Notes: generated by a model from the letters alone, not told the origin. DNA of 64,000 nt from Pseudomonas fulva NBRC 16637 = DSM 17717 (GCF_000730565.1 NZ_BBIQ01000024.1:1-64000); one strand, 5' to 3'. Shown: positions 1 through 8,880, counted from the stretch's first letter. Numbers and translations are program-made.

Positions 1-80
1 ATTTATTTTGAAGTTTGTTTCGAGAAACTCGTTCAACTTCAACCACTTGACTCGCTTCGATCTCTCGTAGCGGGAGGCGA

Positions 81-108
81 ATTCTACAGCGTTTCAACAC
101 GCTGTCAA
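81..108 (-). promoter_or_regulatory. Strong sigma70 promoter of stable-RNA type, proximal copy
   Basis: Read on the minus strand, a perfect TTGACA (103-108) and a near-perfect TAGAAT (81-86) are separated by 16 bases. A GC-rich discriminator follows (TCGCCTCCCGC). This is the architecture of rRNA or tRNA operon promoters with stringent control. It points leftward out of the window, and no coding sequence follows within the remaining 80 bases. I infer that it serves a stable-RNA operon starting beyond base 1. Confidence 0.75.
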
Positions 109-225
109 CCTTCTTCTTAACCGCCTTCGATCTATTCGATCGTAGCCCTTTCAGCACCACCCGAACTAGCTAACCAATTGAATCTCAAGGAGTTTCGCGT
201 TCCGATGTCGCTGGAAGTGGGGCGC

Positions 226-253
226 ATTATAAGGGGATTCGAAACCGCGTCAA
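226..253 (-). promoter_or_regulatory. Strong sigma70 promoter of stable-RNA type, distal copy
   Basis: On the minus strand, TTGACG (248-253) and a perfect TATAAT (226-231) are 16 bases apart, and the discriminator reads GCGCCCC. It lies 145 bases upstream of the second promoter at 81-108 and points the same way. Tandem promoters of this kind are usual for rRNA operons. The sequence between them carries no open reading frame of note. Confidence 0.75.
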
Positions 254-280
254 CCTTTAATTTCATATAAATCAAAAGCA

Positions 281-306
281 AAGCGGGGGGCTGCCGCCCC
301 CCGCTT
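281..306 (-). terminator. Rho-independent terminator of the gcdHG operon
   Basis: A ten-base-pair, very GC-rich inverted repeat (281-290 with 297-306) is followed on the minus strand by a T-rich tract. It sits 22 bases beyond the gcdG stop codon and separates that operon from the stable-RNA promoters further left. Confidence 0.85.
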
Positions 307-327
307 ATTCATAGCCGCCGTCACCCG

Positions 328-1548
328 CTAGATCACCCCGGCCACCCGCAACCGTTTCACCTCGGCATCCGGCATGCTTAGCAGTGCCTTCAACACGCTC
401 TCTGTATGCTCACCCAGTAGAGGTGGCGCATGCCTGTACTCAACAGGCGTCTGCGACAAGCGAATCGGCGAAGCGACCTGGGGCACTGTGCCTGCCAGCG
501 GGTGCGCCATGCTCACTGCCAGTTCTCGCGCCACTACCTGTGGATCCTCAAACACCTGCGCCAGGTCATTGACCGGCCCACACGGCACGCCCACTGCTTC
601 CAGGTCACTCACCCACTGCGCCGTCGTCCTGAACACCGTCACCTGGCGAATCAACGGTACTAGCTCGCCCCTGTTGGCTACACGTGCCTTGTTGGTTGCG
701 AACCGCGGGTCATCAGCCCACTGTACCTGCCCAGCCACCTCTGCAAACTTTCGGAACTGACCATCGTTGCCCACAGTGAGAATGAAGTCGCCATCGGCCG
801 TGGGAAAGTTCTGGTAAGGCACGATATTCGGGTGCGCATTGCCCAGGCGACGCGGCGGCACGCCCGTTGTGAGGTAATTCATCGCCTGATTGGCCAGGCA
901 CGCCACCTGGACATCCAGCAGAGCCATGTCGATGTGCTGACCCTCACCACGCTGCTCCCGATGAGACAGCGCCGCCAGAATCGCCACCGTCGAATACAGC
1001 CCGGTAAGAATGTCCGTCAGCGCCACCCCAACCTTCACAGGCCCCGCACCCACCTCACCCTCCGGCAGCCCTGTCAGGCTCATGAGCCCGCCAAGCCCCT
1101 GAATCATGAAGTCATAGCCCGCACGCTGCGCATAGGGGCCTGTCTGCCCGAACCCGGTGATCGAGCAGTAGATGAGCTTCGGATTGATAGCCTTCAGGCA
1201 TGGATAATCCAGCCCATAAGCCGCCAAGCCGCCTACCTTGAAGTTTTCAATGACGATATCGCTCTTGGCAGCCAGCTCGCGGATCAGTCGCTGACCATCG
1301 GCCTGGGTGAAGTCGATCGTGATAGAGCGCTTGTTGCGGTTGGCTGCCAGATAATAAGCCGCTTCGCCAGTACTGCCACCCGCGCTGTCCTTGAGATAAG
1401 GCGGCCCCCACGCCCTCGTGTCATCGCCCTTGCCAGGACGCTCGACCTTGATGACATCGGCACCAAGGTCCGCAAGGATCTGACCAGCCCACGGCCCCGC
1501 CAGTACCCGCGACAGATCCAGCACGCGCAGATGCGAAAGCGCTCCCAT
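328..1548 (-). CDS. gcdG: CaiB/BaiF family CoA-transferase, glutarate CoA-transferase type
   Basis: This is a 406-residue class III CoA-transferase. The family moves CoA between carboxylates through an aspartyl-CoA intermediate. The N-terminal motif VLDLSRVLAGPWA is typical of the family, and the likely catalytic aspartate is near residue 179 in VKVGVALTDILTG. I chose the ATG at 1548 because AAGGAGG lies just upstream; an in-frame start 45 bases further out has no such site. The gene begins 13 bases after the gcdH stop, so the two are co-transcribed. With glutaryl-CoA dehydrogenase as partner, it most likely activates glutarate to glutaryl-CoA, probably using succinyl-CoA, in lysine/5-aminovalerate catabolism. 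The exact CoA donor is inferred from the human SUGCT-like context and is not visible in the sequence. Confidence 0.85.
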   Translation of the reverse strand: MGALSHLRVLDLSRVLAGPWAGQILADLGADVIKVERPGKGDDTRAWGPPYLKDSAGGSTGEAAYYLAANRNKRSITIDFTQADGQRLIRELAAKSDIVIENFKVGGLAAYGLDYPCLKAINPKLIYCSITGFGQTGPYAQRAGYDFMIQGLGGLMSLTGLPEGEVGAGPVKVGVALTDILTGLYSTVAILAALSHREQRGEGQHIDMALLDVQVACLANQAMNYLTTGVPPRRLGNAHPNIVPYQNFPTADGDFILTVGNDGQFRKFAEVAGQVQWADDPRFATNKARVANRGELVPLIRQVTVFRTTAQWVSDLEAVGVPCGPVNDLAQVFEDPQVVARELAVSMAHPLAGTVPQVASPIRLSQTPVEYRHAPPLLGEHTESVLKALLSMPDAEVKRLRVAGVI

Positions 1549-1561
1549 GACAGCCTCCTTA

Positions 1562-2743
1562 TTAATAGAAAGCCTGAATACCTGTCTGCGCACGCCCCAG
1601 AATCAGAGCATGCACGTCATGGGTGCCTTCATAAGTGTTCACCACCTCGAGGTTGACCAGATGACGCGCCACGCCGAATTCGTCCGAGATGCCATTACCG
1701 CCCAACATGTCACGCGCCATGCGGGCGATGTCCAGCGCCTTGCCACATGAGTTGCGCTTCATGATCGACGTGATCTCGACAGCGGCAGTGCCCTCGTCTT
1801 TCATGCGCCCCAGACGCAAGCAGCCTTGCAGTGCCAAGGTGATCTCTGTCTGCATGTCAGCGAGCTTCTTCTGAATCAGCTGGTTGGCAGCCAGCGGCCT
1901 GCCAAACTGCTGCCGGTCCAGGGTGTACTGACGCGCTGTATGCCAGCAGGCCTCGGCAGCGCCCAGCGCTCCCCATGAAATGCCGTAGCGTGCGGAGTTC
2001 AGGCAAGTGAAAGGCCCCTTGAGCCCGCGCACCTCAGGGAACATGTTCTCCTCGGGCACAAACACATTGTCCATGACAATCTCACCCGTCACGGAGGCGC
2101 GCAGCCCGACCTTGCCATGAATCGCCGGTGCACTCAGGCCCTCCCAGCCCTTTTCCAAAACGAAACCACGGATGTCACCTGCATCGTCCTTGCCCCACAC
2201 CACGAACACATCAGCGATAGGACTGTTGGTGATCCACATCTTGCTGCCGGTCAACCGATAGCCGCCTTCGACTTTCCGGGCACGAGTGACCATCGACCCC
2301 GGGTCAGACCCATGATTGGGTTCAGTAAGGCCAAAGCAACCAATCCACTCGCCACTGGCAAGCTTGGGCAAGTACTTCTGTTTCTGTGCCTCGGAGCCAA
2401 ATTCATTGATCGGCACCATCACCAACGACGACTGCACACTCATCATCGAGCGATACCCCGAGTCGATGCGCTCTACCTCGCGAGCAATGAGCCCGTAACA
2501 CACGTAGTTCAGACCGCTCCCACCGTACTGCTCCGGGATCGTAGCGCCCAGCAGGCCCACTTCACCCATCTCGCGAAAGATCGCTACATCTGTCTTTTCG
2601 TGACGGAACGCTTCAAGCACGCGCGGAGCCAGCTTGTCCTGGGCGAACTGATAGGCACTGTCTCGAACCATGCGCTCTTCTTCACTGAGCTGTTGATCCA
2701 GCAAGAGGGGGTCGATCCAGCTGAAGCTTGCTTTGGCGGCCAT
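1562..2743 (-). CDS. gcdH: Glutaryl-CoA dehydrogenase
   Basis: This 393-residue acyl-CoA dehydrogenase is the length expected of GcdH. The family oxidises and decarboxylates glutaryl-CoA to crotonyl-CoA with FAD, passing electrons to ETF. The sequence shows the acyl-CoA dehydrogenase signature CFGLTEPNHGSDPGSM and the C-terminal NTYEGTHDVHALILGRA, whose glutamate (near residue 372) is the catalytic base position. It is the first gene of the gcdHG operon. GGGAG lies upstream of the start. A LysR-type regulator gene lies divergently upstream and is the probable activator. Confidence 0.95.
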   Translation of the reverse strand: MAAKASFSWIDPLLLDQQLSEEERMVRDSAYQFAQDKLAPRVLEAFRHEKTDVAIFREMGEVGLLGATIPEQYGGSGLNYVCYGLIAREVERIDSGYRSMMSVQSSLVMVPINEFGSEAQKQKYLPKLASGEWIGCFGLTEPNHGSDPGSMVTRARKVEGGYRLTGSKMWITNSPIADVFVVWGKDDAGDIRGFVLEKGWEGLSAPAIHGKVGLRASVTGEIVMDNVFVPEENMFPEVRGLKGPFTCLNSARYGISWGALGAAEACWHTARQYTLDRQQFGRPLAANQLIQKKLADMQTEITLALQGCLRLGRMKDEGTAAVEITSIMKRNSCGKALDIARMARDMLGGNGISDEFGVARHLVNLEVVNTYEGTHDVHALILGRAQTGIQAFY

Positions 2744-2830
2744 GAATGCATTTCTCCCAGAACGGTGGATGACTTATGACGTGATCCTAGGCCGGGCAAG
2801 CGGCGACGACAAACGACGTTTCTGCACCTA

Positions 2831-2851
2831 TGAGTGCTATTTTCTCACTCA
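2831..2851. promoter_or_regulatory. Candidate LysR-type operator between gcdH and its regulator
   Basis: TGAGTG (2831-2836) and CACTCA (2846-2851) form a perfect six-base inverted repeat separated by nine bases. The spacing and AT-rich centre fit a LysR-type binding box. It lies in the 156-base divergent region between gcdH and the LysR gene, where such a regulator would control both promoters. Assignment is by position and symmetry only. Confidence 0.5.
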
Positions 2852-2899
2852 GAGAGCATTGAAACCCCAAAACCAAATGTCCACGAGTGAGGGATAGGC

Positions 2900-3805
2900 A
2901 TGCGTCGGAAGATACCCAGCACTACAGCCCTGGTTTGCTTCGAGGCTGCCGCCCGCCACGAAAGCTTCACCAAGGCTGCTCAGGAACTGTCGCTGACCCA
3001 GGGCGCTGTGTGCAGGCAGATCGGCAGCCTTGAGGGCTTTTTGAACGTTGAGTTGTTCCGCCGCTCACACCGGGGCGTGAAGCTGACCGAAGCAGGGCTG
3101 TCCTACAGCCGGCAAGTGGCCGCGCAACTCGATGCGGTAGAGCGCGATACGCTGTCGGTAATGCGTCAGCAGGGCGCCAGCGTGATCGAGCTGGCAGTGG
3201 TGCCCACGTTCGGCACTCAATGGTTGCTGCCGCGGTTGATGGATTTCCAGCAGCGTCAACCCGATGTCACGGTCAACCTGACCAATCGCACACGACCTTT
3301 TCTATTTGCCGATACCAGCTTCGATGCCGCCATCTACTTTGGTGACGGTGACTGGTCAGGTACCCGCTCGCACAGGCTGATGGGTGAAAATCCTGTCCCT
3401 GTCTGCAGCCCGGCGTTGCTTGGTGATAGGCACACCCTCCAGGCGCACGACATTGCACAACTCCCCCTGCTGCAACAAAGCACCCGGCCCTATGCATGGC
3501 GCCAGTGGTTCAGCAGCATCGGCATTTCTGTAGCAACCGACATGACCGGCCCCCGCCTTGAGCTCTTTTCAATGCTCGCACAAGCGGCCATGCATGGAAT
3601 GGGGGTTGCGCTCATTCCCCCCTTTCTCATTCAACGCGAGCTCGGCGAGGGTAGGCTGGTGGTCGCTAACAGGCATGTTCTACGTAGCGACAGGGCCTAC
3701 TATCTAATGATTCCGGAGCGCAGGGTCGAATCAACCACGCTGGATGCGTTTCGGGAATGGCTGGTGGCACAGGCGGCGGATTACGCTGACACCAAGGAAA
3801 GCTGA
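2900..3805 (+). CDS. gcdR: LysR-family transcriptional regulator of glutarate catabolism
   Basis: This is a 301-residue LysR-type regulator. The N-terminal winged helix-turn-helix spans about residues 5-65 (ALVCFEAAARHESFTKAAQE, then LSLTQGAVCRQIGSLE). The rest is the substrate-binding-like effector domain. Its sequence is of the GcvA/AmpR-like subgroup. It is divergent from gcdH-gcdG, with a candidate operator in between, so activation of that operon by glutarate or a derivative is the natural inference. The start has GAGGGATAGGC just upstream. The symbol follows the regulator known for gcdHG in P. putida and is based on position. Confidence 0.8.
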   Translation: MRRKIPSTTALVCFEAAARHESFTKAAQELSLTQGAVCRQIGSLEGFLNVELFRRSHRGVKLTEAGLSYSRQVAAQLDAVERDTLSVMRQQGASVIELAVVPTFGTQWLLPRLMDFQQRQPDVTVNLTNRTRPFLFADTSFDAAIYFGDGDWSGTRSHRLMGENPVPVCSPALLGDRHTLQAHDIAQLPLLQQSTRPYAWRQWFSSIGISVATDMTGPRLELFSMLAQAAMHGMGVALIPPFLIQRELGEGRLVVANRHVLRSDRAYYLMIPERRVESTTLDAFREWLVAQAADYADTKES

Positions 3806-4220
3806 CCCCGTAGTCAATTATAATTTACACCTACAGATATAATGATCTGTCGCATTTAAATAACTATATTGCAGCGCTTCTGACAGTGATAGAGTGCTTC
3901 AGCGATCTGTTATCAAGCCTCTATTTGCGACATTCGCCTGCTTAAACACGAAAAATGCAGATTTTCCGCTGAAAAGTGTCCTAGCTTGACGAATAAAGGC
4001 GCTTGAGCGTTCGCAACAGATCAGCTGCGACATCTGGTCACATGGTGACTTGTAGTTATTGGTTAGTTTCGCTCCAGATTCTATTGAAGCCCGTCTGGTT
4101 CGTCTGCAAAATGCTGTGCCCGCCCAGGATCGGGTGGTTGGGCCCTAAGCCGCTCCGGCGCACCCTACGAAGTGCGCTGGCCTCACAAATATAAAAAAGG
4201 TCATCGCAGGAGAAATAGTC
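3806..4220. other. Intergenic region upstream of pntAA
   Basis: These 415 bases hold no convincing gene. The first 150 bases are visibly AT-rich and include ACAGAT-N6-ATCTGT (3833-3850), a perfect inverted repeat of operator type. The region must contain the pntAA promoter, but I cannot pick out a clear -35/-10 pair. The last bases carry the AGGAG ribosome binding site (4208-4212) for the GTG start of pntAA. Confidence 0.6.
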
Positions 4221-5342
4221 GTGCACATTGGTGTTCCGCTCGAGACGCAGACCGGCGAGACAAGGGTCGCCGCGACGCCTGAAACCATCAAGAAACTGAT
4301 AGGTCAGGGTCATCAGGTTACGGTCCAGCAAGGTGCTGGGGTCAATGCCAGCATTCCGGACAGCGCCTATGAATCTGTCGGTGCCCGCCTGGGCTCGGCG
4401 GCTGAAGCCTATGGCACCCAGTTGGTGCTCAAGGTAGTCGCGCCAACCGATGGTGAATTGGCACTGATGAGCAGCGGCAGCCTTCTGGTCGGCATGCTCA
4501 ACCCGTTCAACAACGACGTTATCGCCAAGATGGCCGCGCGCGGCCTCACGGCCTTTGCGCTGGAGGCCGCGCCGCGAACGTCTCGGGCACAAAGCCTGGA
4601 CGTACTTTCATCCCAAGCCAACATCGCCGGCTACAAGGCCGTATTACTGGCTGCCCATCACTATCCGCGCTTCATGCCGATGCTGATGACGGCCGCCGGT
4701 ACGGTGAAGGCAGCACGCGTCTTGATCCTGGGTGCAGGTGTAGCGGGGTTGCAAGCGATTGCGACGGCCAAGCGTCTTGGCGCAGTCATCGAGGCATCGG
4801 ACGTGCGCCCTGCGGTGAAGGAACAGATCGAATCGCTCGGCGCGAAGTTCATCGATGTGCCTTACGAGACCGATGAGGAGCGCGACTGTGCCCAAGGCGT
4901 CGGCGGCTACGCCAGGCCCATGCCGGCAAGCTGGATGCAGCGTCAGGCTCAGGCCGTACACGAGCGTGCCCGGCAAGCGGACATCGTCATTACCACCGCA
5001 CTGATCCCTGGCCGTAAGGCGCCTACGCTATTAAGCGCCGAAACGGTCGCCCACATGAAACCAGGTTCGGTGGTCATCGACCTGGCGGCGGCCCAGGGCG
5101 GCAACTGCCCACTGACCGTGGCCGACGAGGTCGTGCATGCCCATGGCGTCACCATCGTGGGCCCAACGAACCTACCCGCCCTGGTGGCAGCGGACGCTTC
5201 CGCCCTTTACGCACGCAACCTGCTGGACTTCACAAAACTGCTGTTCGACAAGGACGGCGCCCTGACCATCAACCTCGAAGACGACATCGTCGCGGCCTGC
5301 CTCATGTGCCGCGACGGTCAAATCGTCCGCAAGAACGGCTGA
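4221..5342 (+). CDS. pntAA: NAD(P) transhydrogenase subunit alpha part 1
   Basis: This 373-residue protein is the soluble NAD(H)-binding domain I of proton-translocating transhydrogenase, related to alanine dehydrogenase. The enzyme couples hydride transfer between NADH and NADP+ to proton movement and supplies NADPH. The N-terminus MHIGVPLETQTGETRVAATP and the Rossmann motif VLILGAGVAGLQAIATAKRLGA (near residue 170) are diagnostic. It starts at GTG with AGGAG eight bases upstream. In E. coli this domain is fused to the next; here alpha is split into two genes, the common arrangement in Pseudomonas. It is first in the pntAA-pntAB-pntB operon. Confidence 0.95.
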   Translation: MHIGVPLETQTGETRVAATPETIKKLIGQGHQVTVQQGAGVNASIPDSAYESVGARLGSAAEAYGTQLVLKVVAPTDGELALMSSGSLLVGMLNPFNNDVIAKMAARGLTAFALEAAPRTSRAQSLDVLSSQANIAGYKAVLLAAHHYPRFMPMLMTAAGTVKAARVLILGAGVAGLQAIATAKRLGAVIEASDVRPAVKEQIESLGAKFIDVPYETDEERDCAQGVGGYARPMPASWMQRQAQAVHERARQADIVITTALIPGRKAPTLLSAETVAHMKPGSVVIDLAAAQGGNCPLTVADEVVHAHGVTIVGPTNLPALVAADASALYARNLLDFTKLLFDKDGALTINLEDDIVAACLMCRDGQIVRKNG

Positions 5343-5354
5343 GGAGCACGACAA

Positions 5355-5675
5355 ATGGAAGACATGCTGATTTCCCATGGCATTTATAACCTCATCATTT
5401 TCGTGCTGGCCATTTATGTGGGTTACCACGTGGTCTGGAATGTCACACCGGCGTTGCACACCCCGCTGATGGCCGTCACCAACGCGATATCGGCCATCGT
5501 TATCGTCGGTGCCATGCTCGCCGCTGCGCTGACGGTCACGCCTGCCGGAAAGGTGATGGGCACGCTCGCCGTTGCTCTGGCTGCAGTCAACGTATTTGGC
5601 GGGTTCCTGGTCACCCGCCGCATGCTTGAAATGTTCAAGAAAAAGGTCAAGAACGAGGGGCAGAAGTCAGCATGA
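5355..5675 (+). CDS. pntAB: NAD(P) transhydrogenase subunit alpha part 2
   Basis: This 106-residue membrane protein has three hydrophobic helices (about residues 8-28, 36-56 and 60-85). It corresponds to the C-terminal membrane part of the E. coli alpha subunit and forms part of the proton channel, domain II. It starts 12 bases after pntAA, and its stop overlaps the pntB start by four bases (ATGA), which indicates translational coupling. The basic tail (MFKKKVKNEGQKSA) is probably cytoplasmic. Confidence 0.93.
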   Translation: MEDMLISHGIYNLIIFVLAIYVGYHVVWNVTPALHTPLMAVTNAISAIVIVGAMLAAALTVTPAGKVMGTLAVALAAVNVFGGFLVTRRMLEMFKKKVKNEGQKSA

Positions 5676-7108
5676 GCATGAATCTGGTAACACTTCTGTA
5701 CCTGGTCGCCTCGGTGTGTTTCATCCAGGCGCTCAAGGGCCTGTCGCACCCCACTACATCCCGGCGTGGCAACCTGTTCGGCATGATCGGTATGGGTATC
5801 GCGATCCTCACCACGGTCGGTCTCATTTATAAGCTCAGTGCTGAGCTGGCCACGGCCGGCATCGGCTATGTGATCGTCGGGCTGCTGGTGGGCGGCACCG
5901 CAGGCTCGGTGATGGCCAAACGCGTCGAGATGACCAAGATGCCTGAGCTGGTCGCCTTCATGCACAGCATGATCGGCCTTGCCGCGGTATTCATCGCCAT
6001 TGCCGCAGTGCTCGAGCCCCAGTCGATGGGAATCGTCGCCGCCATCAGCGATCCAATCCCTACGGGTAACCGCCTGGAGCTGTTCCTGGGGGCTGCCATT
6101 GGTGCCATTACCTTCTCGGGCTCGGTGATCGCCTTCGGCAAGCTATCGGGCAAATACAAGTTTCGCCTGTTCCAAGGCGCGCCGGTGCAGTTTGCCGGTC
6201 AGCACAAACTCAACCTCATTCTCGGCCTGACCACCATCGCGCTGGGGTTGCTGTTCACCTTCACCGGCCACTACAGCGCCTTCACCCTCATGCTGGTGCT
6301 GGCGTTCATCATGGGTGTGCTGATCATCATCCCGATCGGCGGTGCCGACATGCCGGTGGTGGTGTCGATGCTCAACAGCTACTCGGGCTGGGCTGCAGCA
6401 GGGATCGGCTTCTCGCTGAACAACTCCATGTTGATCATCGCCGGCTCGCTGGTAGGTTCGTCCGGGGCGATTCTGTCCTACATCATGTGCAAGGCCATGA
6501 ACCGCTCGTTCTTCAATGTCATCCTGGGCGGCTTTGGTGGCGATGCCGAAGCGGGTGCTGCCCAAGGCTCCACAGAACAGCGTCCGGTGAAGTCCGGCTC
6601 GGCCGACGATGCGACCTTCCTGCTCAGCAACGCCGACAGCGTGATCATCGTTCCCGGCTATGGCCTTGCCGTCGCACGTGCCCAGCATGCGCTCAAGGAG
6701 CTGACCGAGAAGCTCACGCACAACGGTGTCACCGTCAAATACGCCATTCACCCGGTGGCAGGGCGTATGCCTGGTCACATGAACGTGCTGTTGGCAGAAG
6801 CCGAGGTCCCCTACGACCAGGTCTTCGAGATGGAAGACATCAATGCCGAGTTCGGCCAGGCCGACGTAGTCCTGGTATTGGGCGCAAACGACGTGGTCAA
6901 CCCGGCCGCCAAGAATGACCCCAAGTCACCGATCGCCGGCATGCCGATTCTCGAAGCCTTCAAAGCCAAGACCATCATCGTCAACAAGCGCTCCATGGCC
7001 AGCGGCTATGCAGGCCTGGACAACGAGCTGTTCTACCTCGACAAGACCATGATGGTATTCGGCGACGCCAAGAAGGTCATCGAAGACATGGTCAAGGCCG
7101 TGGAGTGA
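5672..7108 (+). CDS. pntB: NAD(P) transhydrogenase subunit beta
   Basis: This 478-residue protein carries most of the membrane domain II (helices in residues 1-270) and the NADP(H)-binding domain III (about residues 300-478). Domain III shows the glycine-rich IIVPGYGLAVARAQHALKEL and the VVLVLGANDVVNPAA segment, both typical of PntB. It overlaps pntAB by four bases. A rho-independent terminator closes the operon 34 bases downstream. Confidence 0.96.
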   Translation: MSMNLVTLLYLVASVCFIQALKGLSHPTTSRRGNLFGMIGMGIAILTTVGLIYKLSAELATAGIGYVIVGLLVGGTAGSVMAKRVEMTKMPELVAFMHSMIGLAAVFIAIAAVLEPQSMGIVAAISDPIPTGNRLELFLGAAIGAITFSGSVIAFGKLSGKYKFRLFQGAPVQFAGQHKLNLILGLTTIALGLLFTFTGHYSAFTLMLVLAFIMGVLIIIPIGGADMPVVVSMLNSYSGWAAAGIGFSLNNSMLIIAGSLVGSSGAILSYIMCKAMNRSFFNVILGGFGGDAEAGAAQGSTEQRPVKSGSADDATFLLSNADSVIIVPGYGLAVARAQHALKELTEKLTHNGVTVKYAIHPVAGRMPGHMNVLLAEAEVPYDQVFEMEDINAEFGQADVVLVLGANDVVNPAAKNDPKSPIAGMPILEAFKAKTIIVNKRSMASGYAGLDNELFYLDKTMMVFGDAKKVIEDMVKAVE

Positions 7109-7141
7109 GGCAGGTTCTGTTCTGATCCTGTGAACAAGAAG

Positions 7142-7172
7142 AGCCCTGGTCGATAACGGCCGGGGCTTTTTC
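7142..7172 (+). terminator. Terminator of the pnt operon
   Basis: AGCCCTGG (7142-7149) pairs with CCGGGGCT (7160-7167) with one G-T wobble, followed by a run of T. It lies directly after pntB and before the separately transcribed CoA-transferase gene. Confidence 0.85.
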
Positions 7173-7294
7173 GTTAATTGATCCGGATCAACGGCCATGA
7201 AGCGGCGGGGGTAATACGACCATGGTCGCGGGACGGCACCGGTCTAAATCACTAGACTGCGCAGCAGTAGCTTAGTAGCCCGAGATAACAATCC

Positions 7295-8788
7295 ATGTAC
7301 CGTGATCGCATCCGCTTGTCCTCCCTGCATAGCAAGGTAATGAGTGCGGCCGACGCCGCTGGCCTGATCGAGGACGGCATGACCGTCGGCATGAGCGGCT
7401 TCACCCGCGCCGGTGAAGCCAAGGCCGTCCCTCACGCGCTGGCCGAACGCGCCAAGCAGTCGCCGCTGCAAATCAGCCTGATGACCGGCGCGAGCCTTGG
7501 CAACGACCTGGACAAACAGCTGACCGAAGCCGGTGTACTGGCCCGCCGCATGCCGTTCCAGGTGGACAGTACGCTGCGCAAGGCCATCAACGATGGCAAG
7601 GTCATGTTCATCGACCAGCACTTGTCGGAGACCGTCGAGCAACTGCGCAACCAGCAACTGAAGCTCCCCGACATTGCCGTGATCGAAGCGGTGGCCATCA
7701 CCGAGCAAGGGCATATTGTACCGACCACGTCGGTCGGCAACTCGGCGAGCTTTGCGATCTTTGCCAAGAAAGTTATCGTCGAGATCAATTTGTCGCACAA
7801 CCCGAATCTGGAAGGGCTGCACGACATCTATATACCTACGTACCGTCCTACCCGCACGCCCATCCCATTGGTAAAGGTGGATGACCGCATCGGCAGTACC
7901 GCCATTGCCATCGACCCTGCCAAGATCGTAGGCATCGTCATCAGTGACCAACCCGATTCGCCCTCCACGGTGCTGCCACCCGATGACGAAACCCAAGGCA
8001 TTGCCGACCACCTGATCAGCTTCCTGAAGAAAGAGGTTGAAGCAGGGCGCATGACTAACCGGTTGGGGCCCCTGCAGGCGGGGATCGGCAGCATTGCCAA
8101 CGCCGTGATGTGCGGGCTCATCGACTCGCCGTTCGAAGACCTGACCATGTACTCCGAGGTGCTGCAGGACTCCACGTTCGATCTGATCGATGCGGGCAAA
8201 CTGCGCTTTGCCTCGGGCAGTTCCATCACCCTGTCCAGTCGCCGCAACACCGACGTGTTCGGCAACCTGGAAAAGTACAAGGACAAGCTGGTTCTGCGCC
8301 CGCAGGAAATCTCCAACCACCCCGAAGTGGTTCGGCGTCTCGGTATCATCGGTATCAACACTGCCCTGGAATTCGACCTCTACGGCAACGTCAACTCCAC
8401 GCACGTCTGCGGCACCCGGATGATGAACGGCATTGGCGGTTCCGGCGACTTCGCCCGTAATGCACACCTGGCCGTATTCGTGACCAAATCGATTGCCAAA
8501 GGCGGCGCCATCTCAAGCGTGGTACCCATGGTCAGCCATGTGGACCATACCGAGCATGACGTGGACATCCTGGTCACCGAGCAAGGCCTGGCAGACTTGC
8601 GGGGCCTGGCCCCTCGGGAGCGCGCCAGGGCGATCATCGACAACTGCGTACACCCCGACTATCGCGCGGCCTTGAACGATTACTTCGAGCGCGCTTGCCA
8701 GCGGGGCGGGCACACGCCGCACATCTTGCGTGAAGCACTGGCATGGCATGAAAACCTGGAAGAGACAGGTCGCATGCTTGCCCTGTAA
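7295..8788 (+). CDS. Acetyl-CoA hydrolase/transferase family protein (succinate or acetate CoA-transferase)
   Basis: This 497-residue protein belongs to the class I CoA-transferases of the acetyl-CoA hydrolase/transferase family (Cat1, AarC, ScpC relatives). They exchange CoA between acyl-CoA and a carboxylate such as succinate, acetate or propionate. The catalytic glutamate is probably Glu288 in MYSEVLQDSTFDL, and the glycine-rich MMNGIGGSGDFARNAH follows as in the family. It is a single-gene unit flanked by terminators on both sides. Substrate preference cannot be read from the sequence. Succinyl-CoA:acetate or propionyl-CoA:succinate transfer are the usual alternatives. Confidence 0.88.
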   Translation: MYRDRIRLSSLHSKVMSAADAAGLIEDGMTVGMSGFTRAGEAKAVPHALAERAKQSPLQISLMTGASLGNDLDKQLTEAGVLARRMPFQVDSTLRKAINDGKVMFIDQHLSETVEQLRNQQLKLPDIAVIEAVAITEQGHIVPTTSVGNSASFAIFAKKVIVEINLSHNPNLEGLHDIYIPTYRPTRTPIPLVKVDDRIGSTAIAIDPAKIVGIVISDQPDSPSTVLPPDDETQGIADHLISFLKKEVEAGRMTNRLGPLQAGIGSIANAVMCGLIDSPFEDLTMYSEVLQDSTFDLIDAGKLRFASGSSITLSSRRNTDVFGNLEKYKDKLVLRPQEISNHPEVVRRLGIIGINTALEFDLYGNVNSTHVCGTRMMNGIGGSGDFARNAHLAVFVTKSIAKGGAISSVVPMVSHVDHTEHDVDILVTEQGLADLRGLAPRERARAIIDNCVHPDYRAALNDYFERACQRGGHTPHILREALAWHENLEETGRMLAL

Positions 8789-8814
8789 CGCGTCCTGAAG
8801 TAAGCACAAACCTC

Positions 8815-8841
8815 AAAGGGTCGCTTGGCGACCCTTTTTTT
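8815..8841 (+). terminator. Rho-independent terminator after the CoA-transferase gene
   Basis: AAAGGGTCGC (8815-8824) and GCGACCCTTT (8828-8837) form a ten-pair stem with a three-base loop, followed directly by a run of T. Confidence 0.95.
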
Positions 8842-8880
8842 ACGCCACTGAGAAAGCAGCAACAAGGCAGGAACAGAATG

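Noticed and set aside
281..306. GC-rich palindrome as a possible repetitive extragenic element
   Set aside because: Its place just after a stop codon with a T-rich tract on the correct strand fits a terminator better, and I saw no second copy in the window.
7244..8467. Open frame of 407 codons on the minus strand opposite the CoA-transferase gene
   Set aside because: It is antisense to a well-conserved enzyme gene and has no supporting ribosome binding site.
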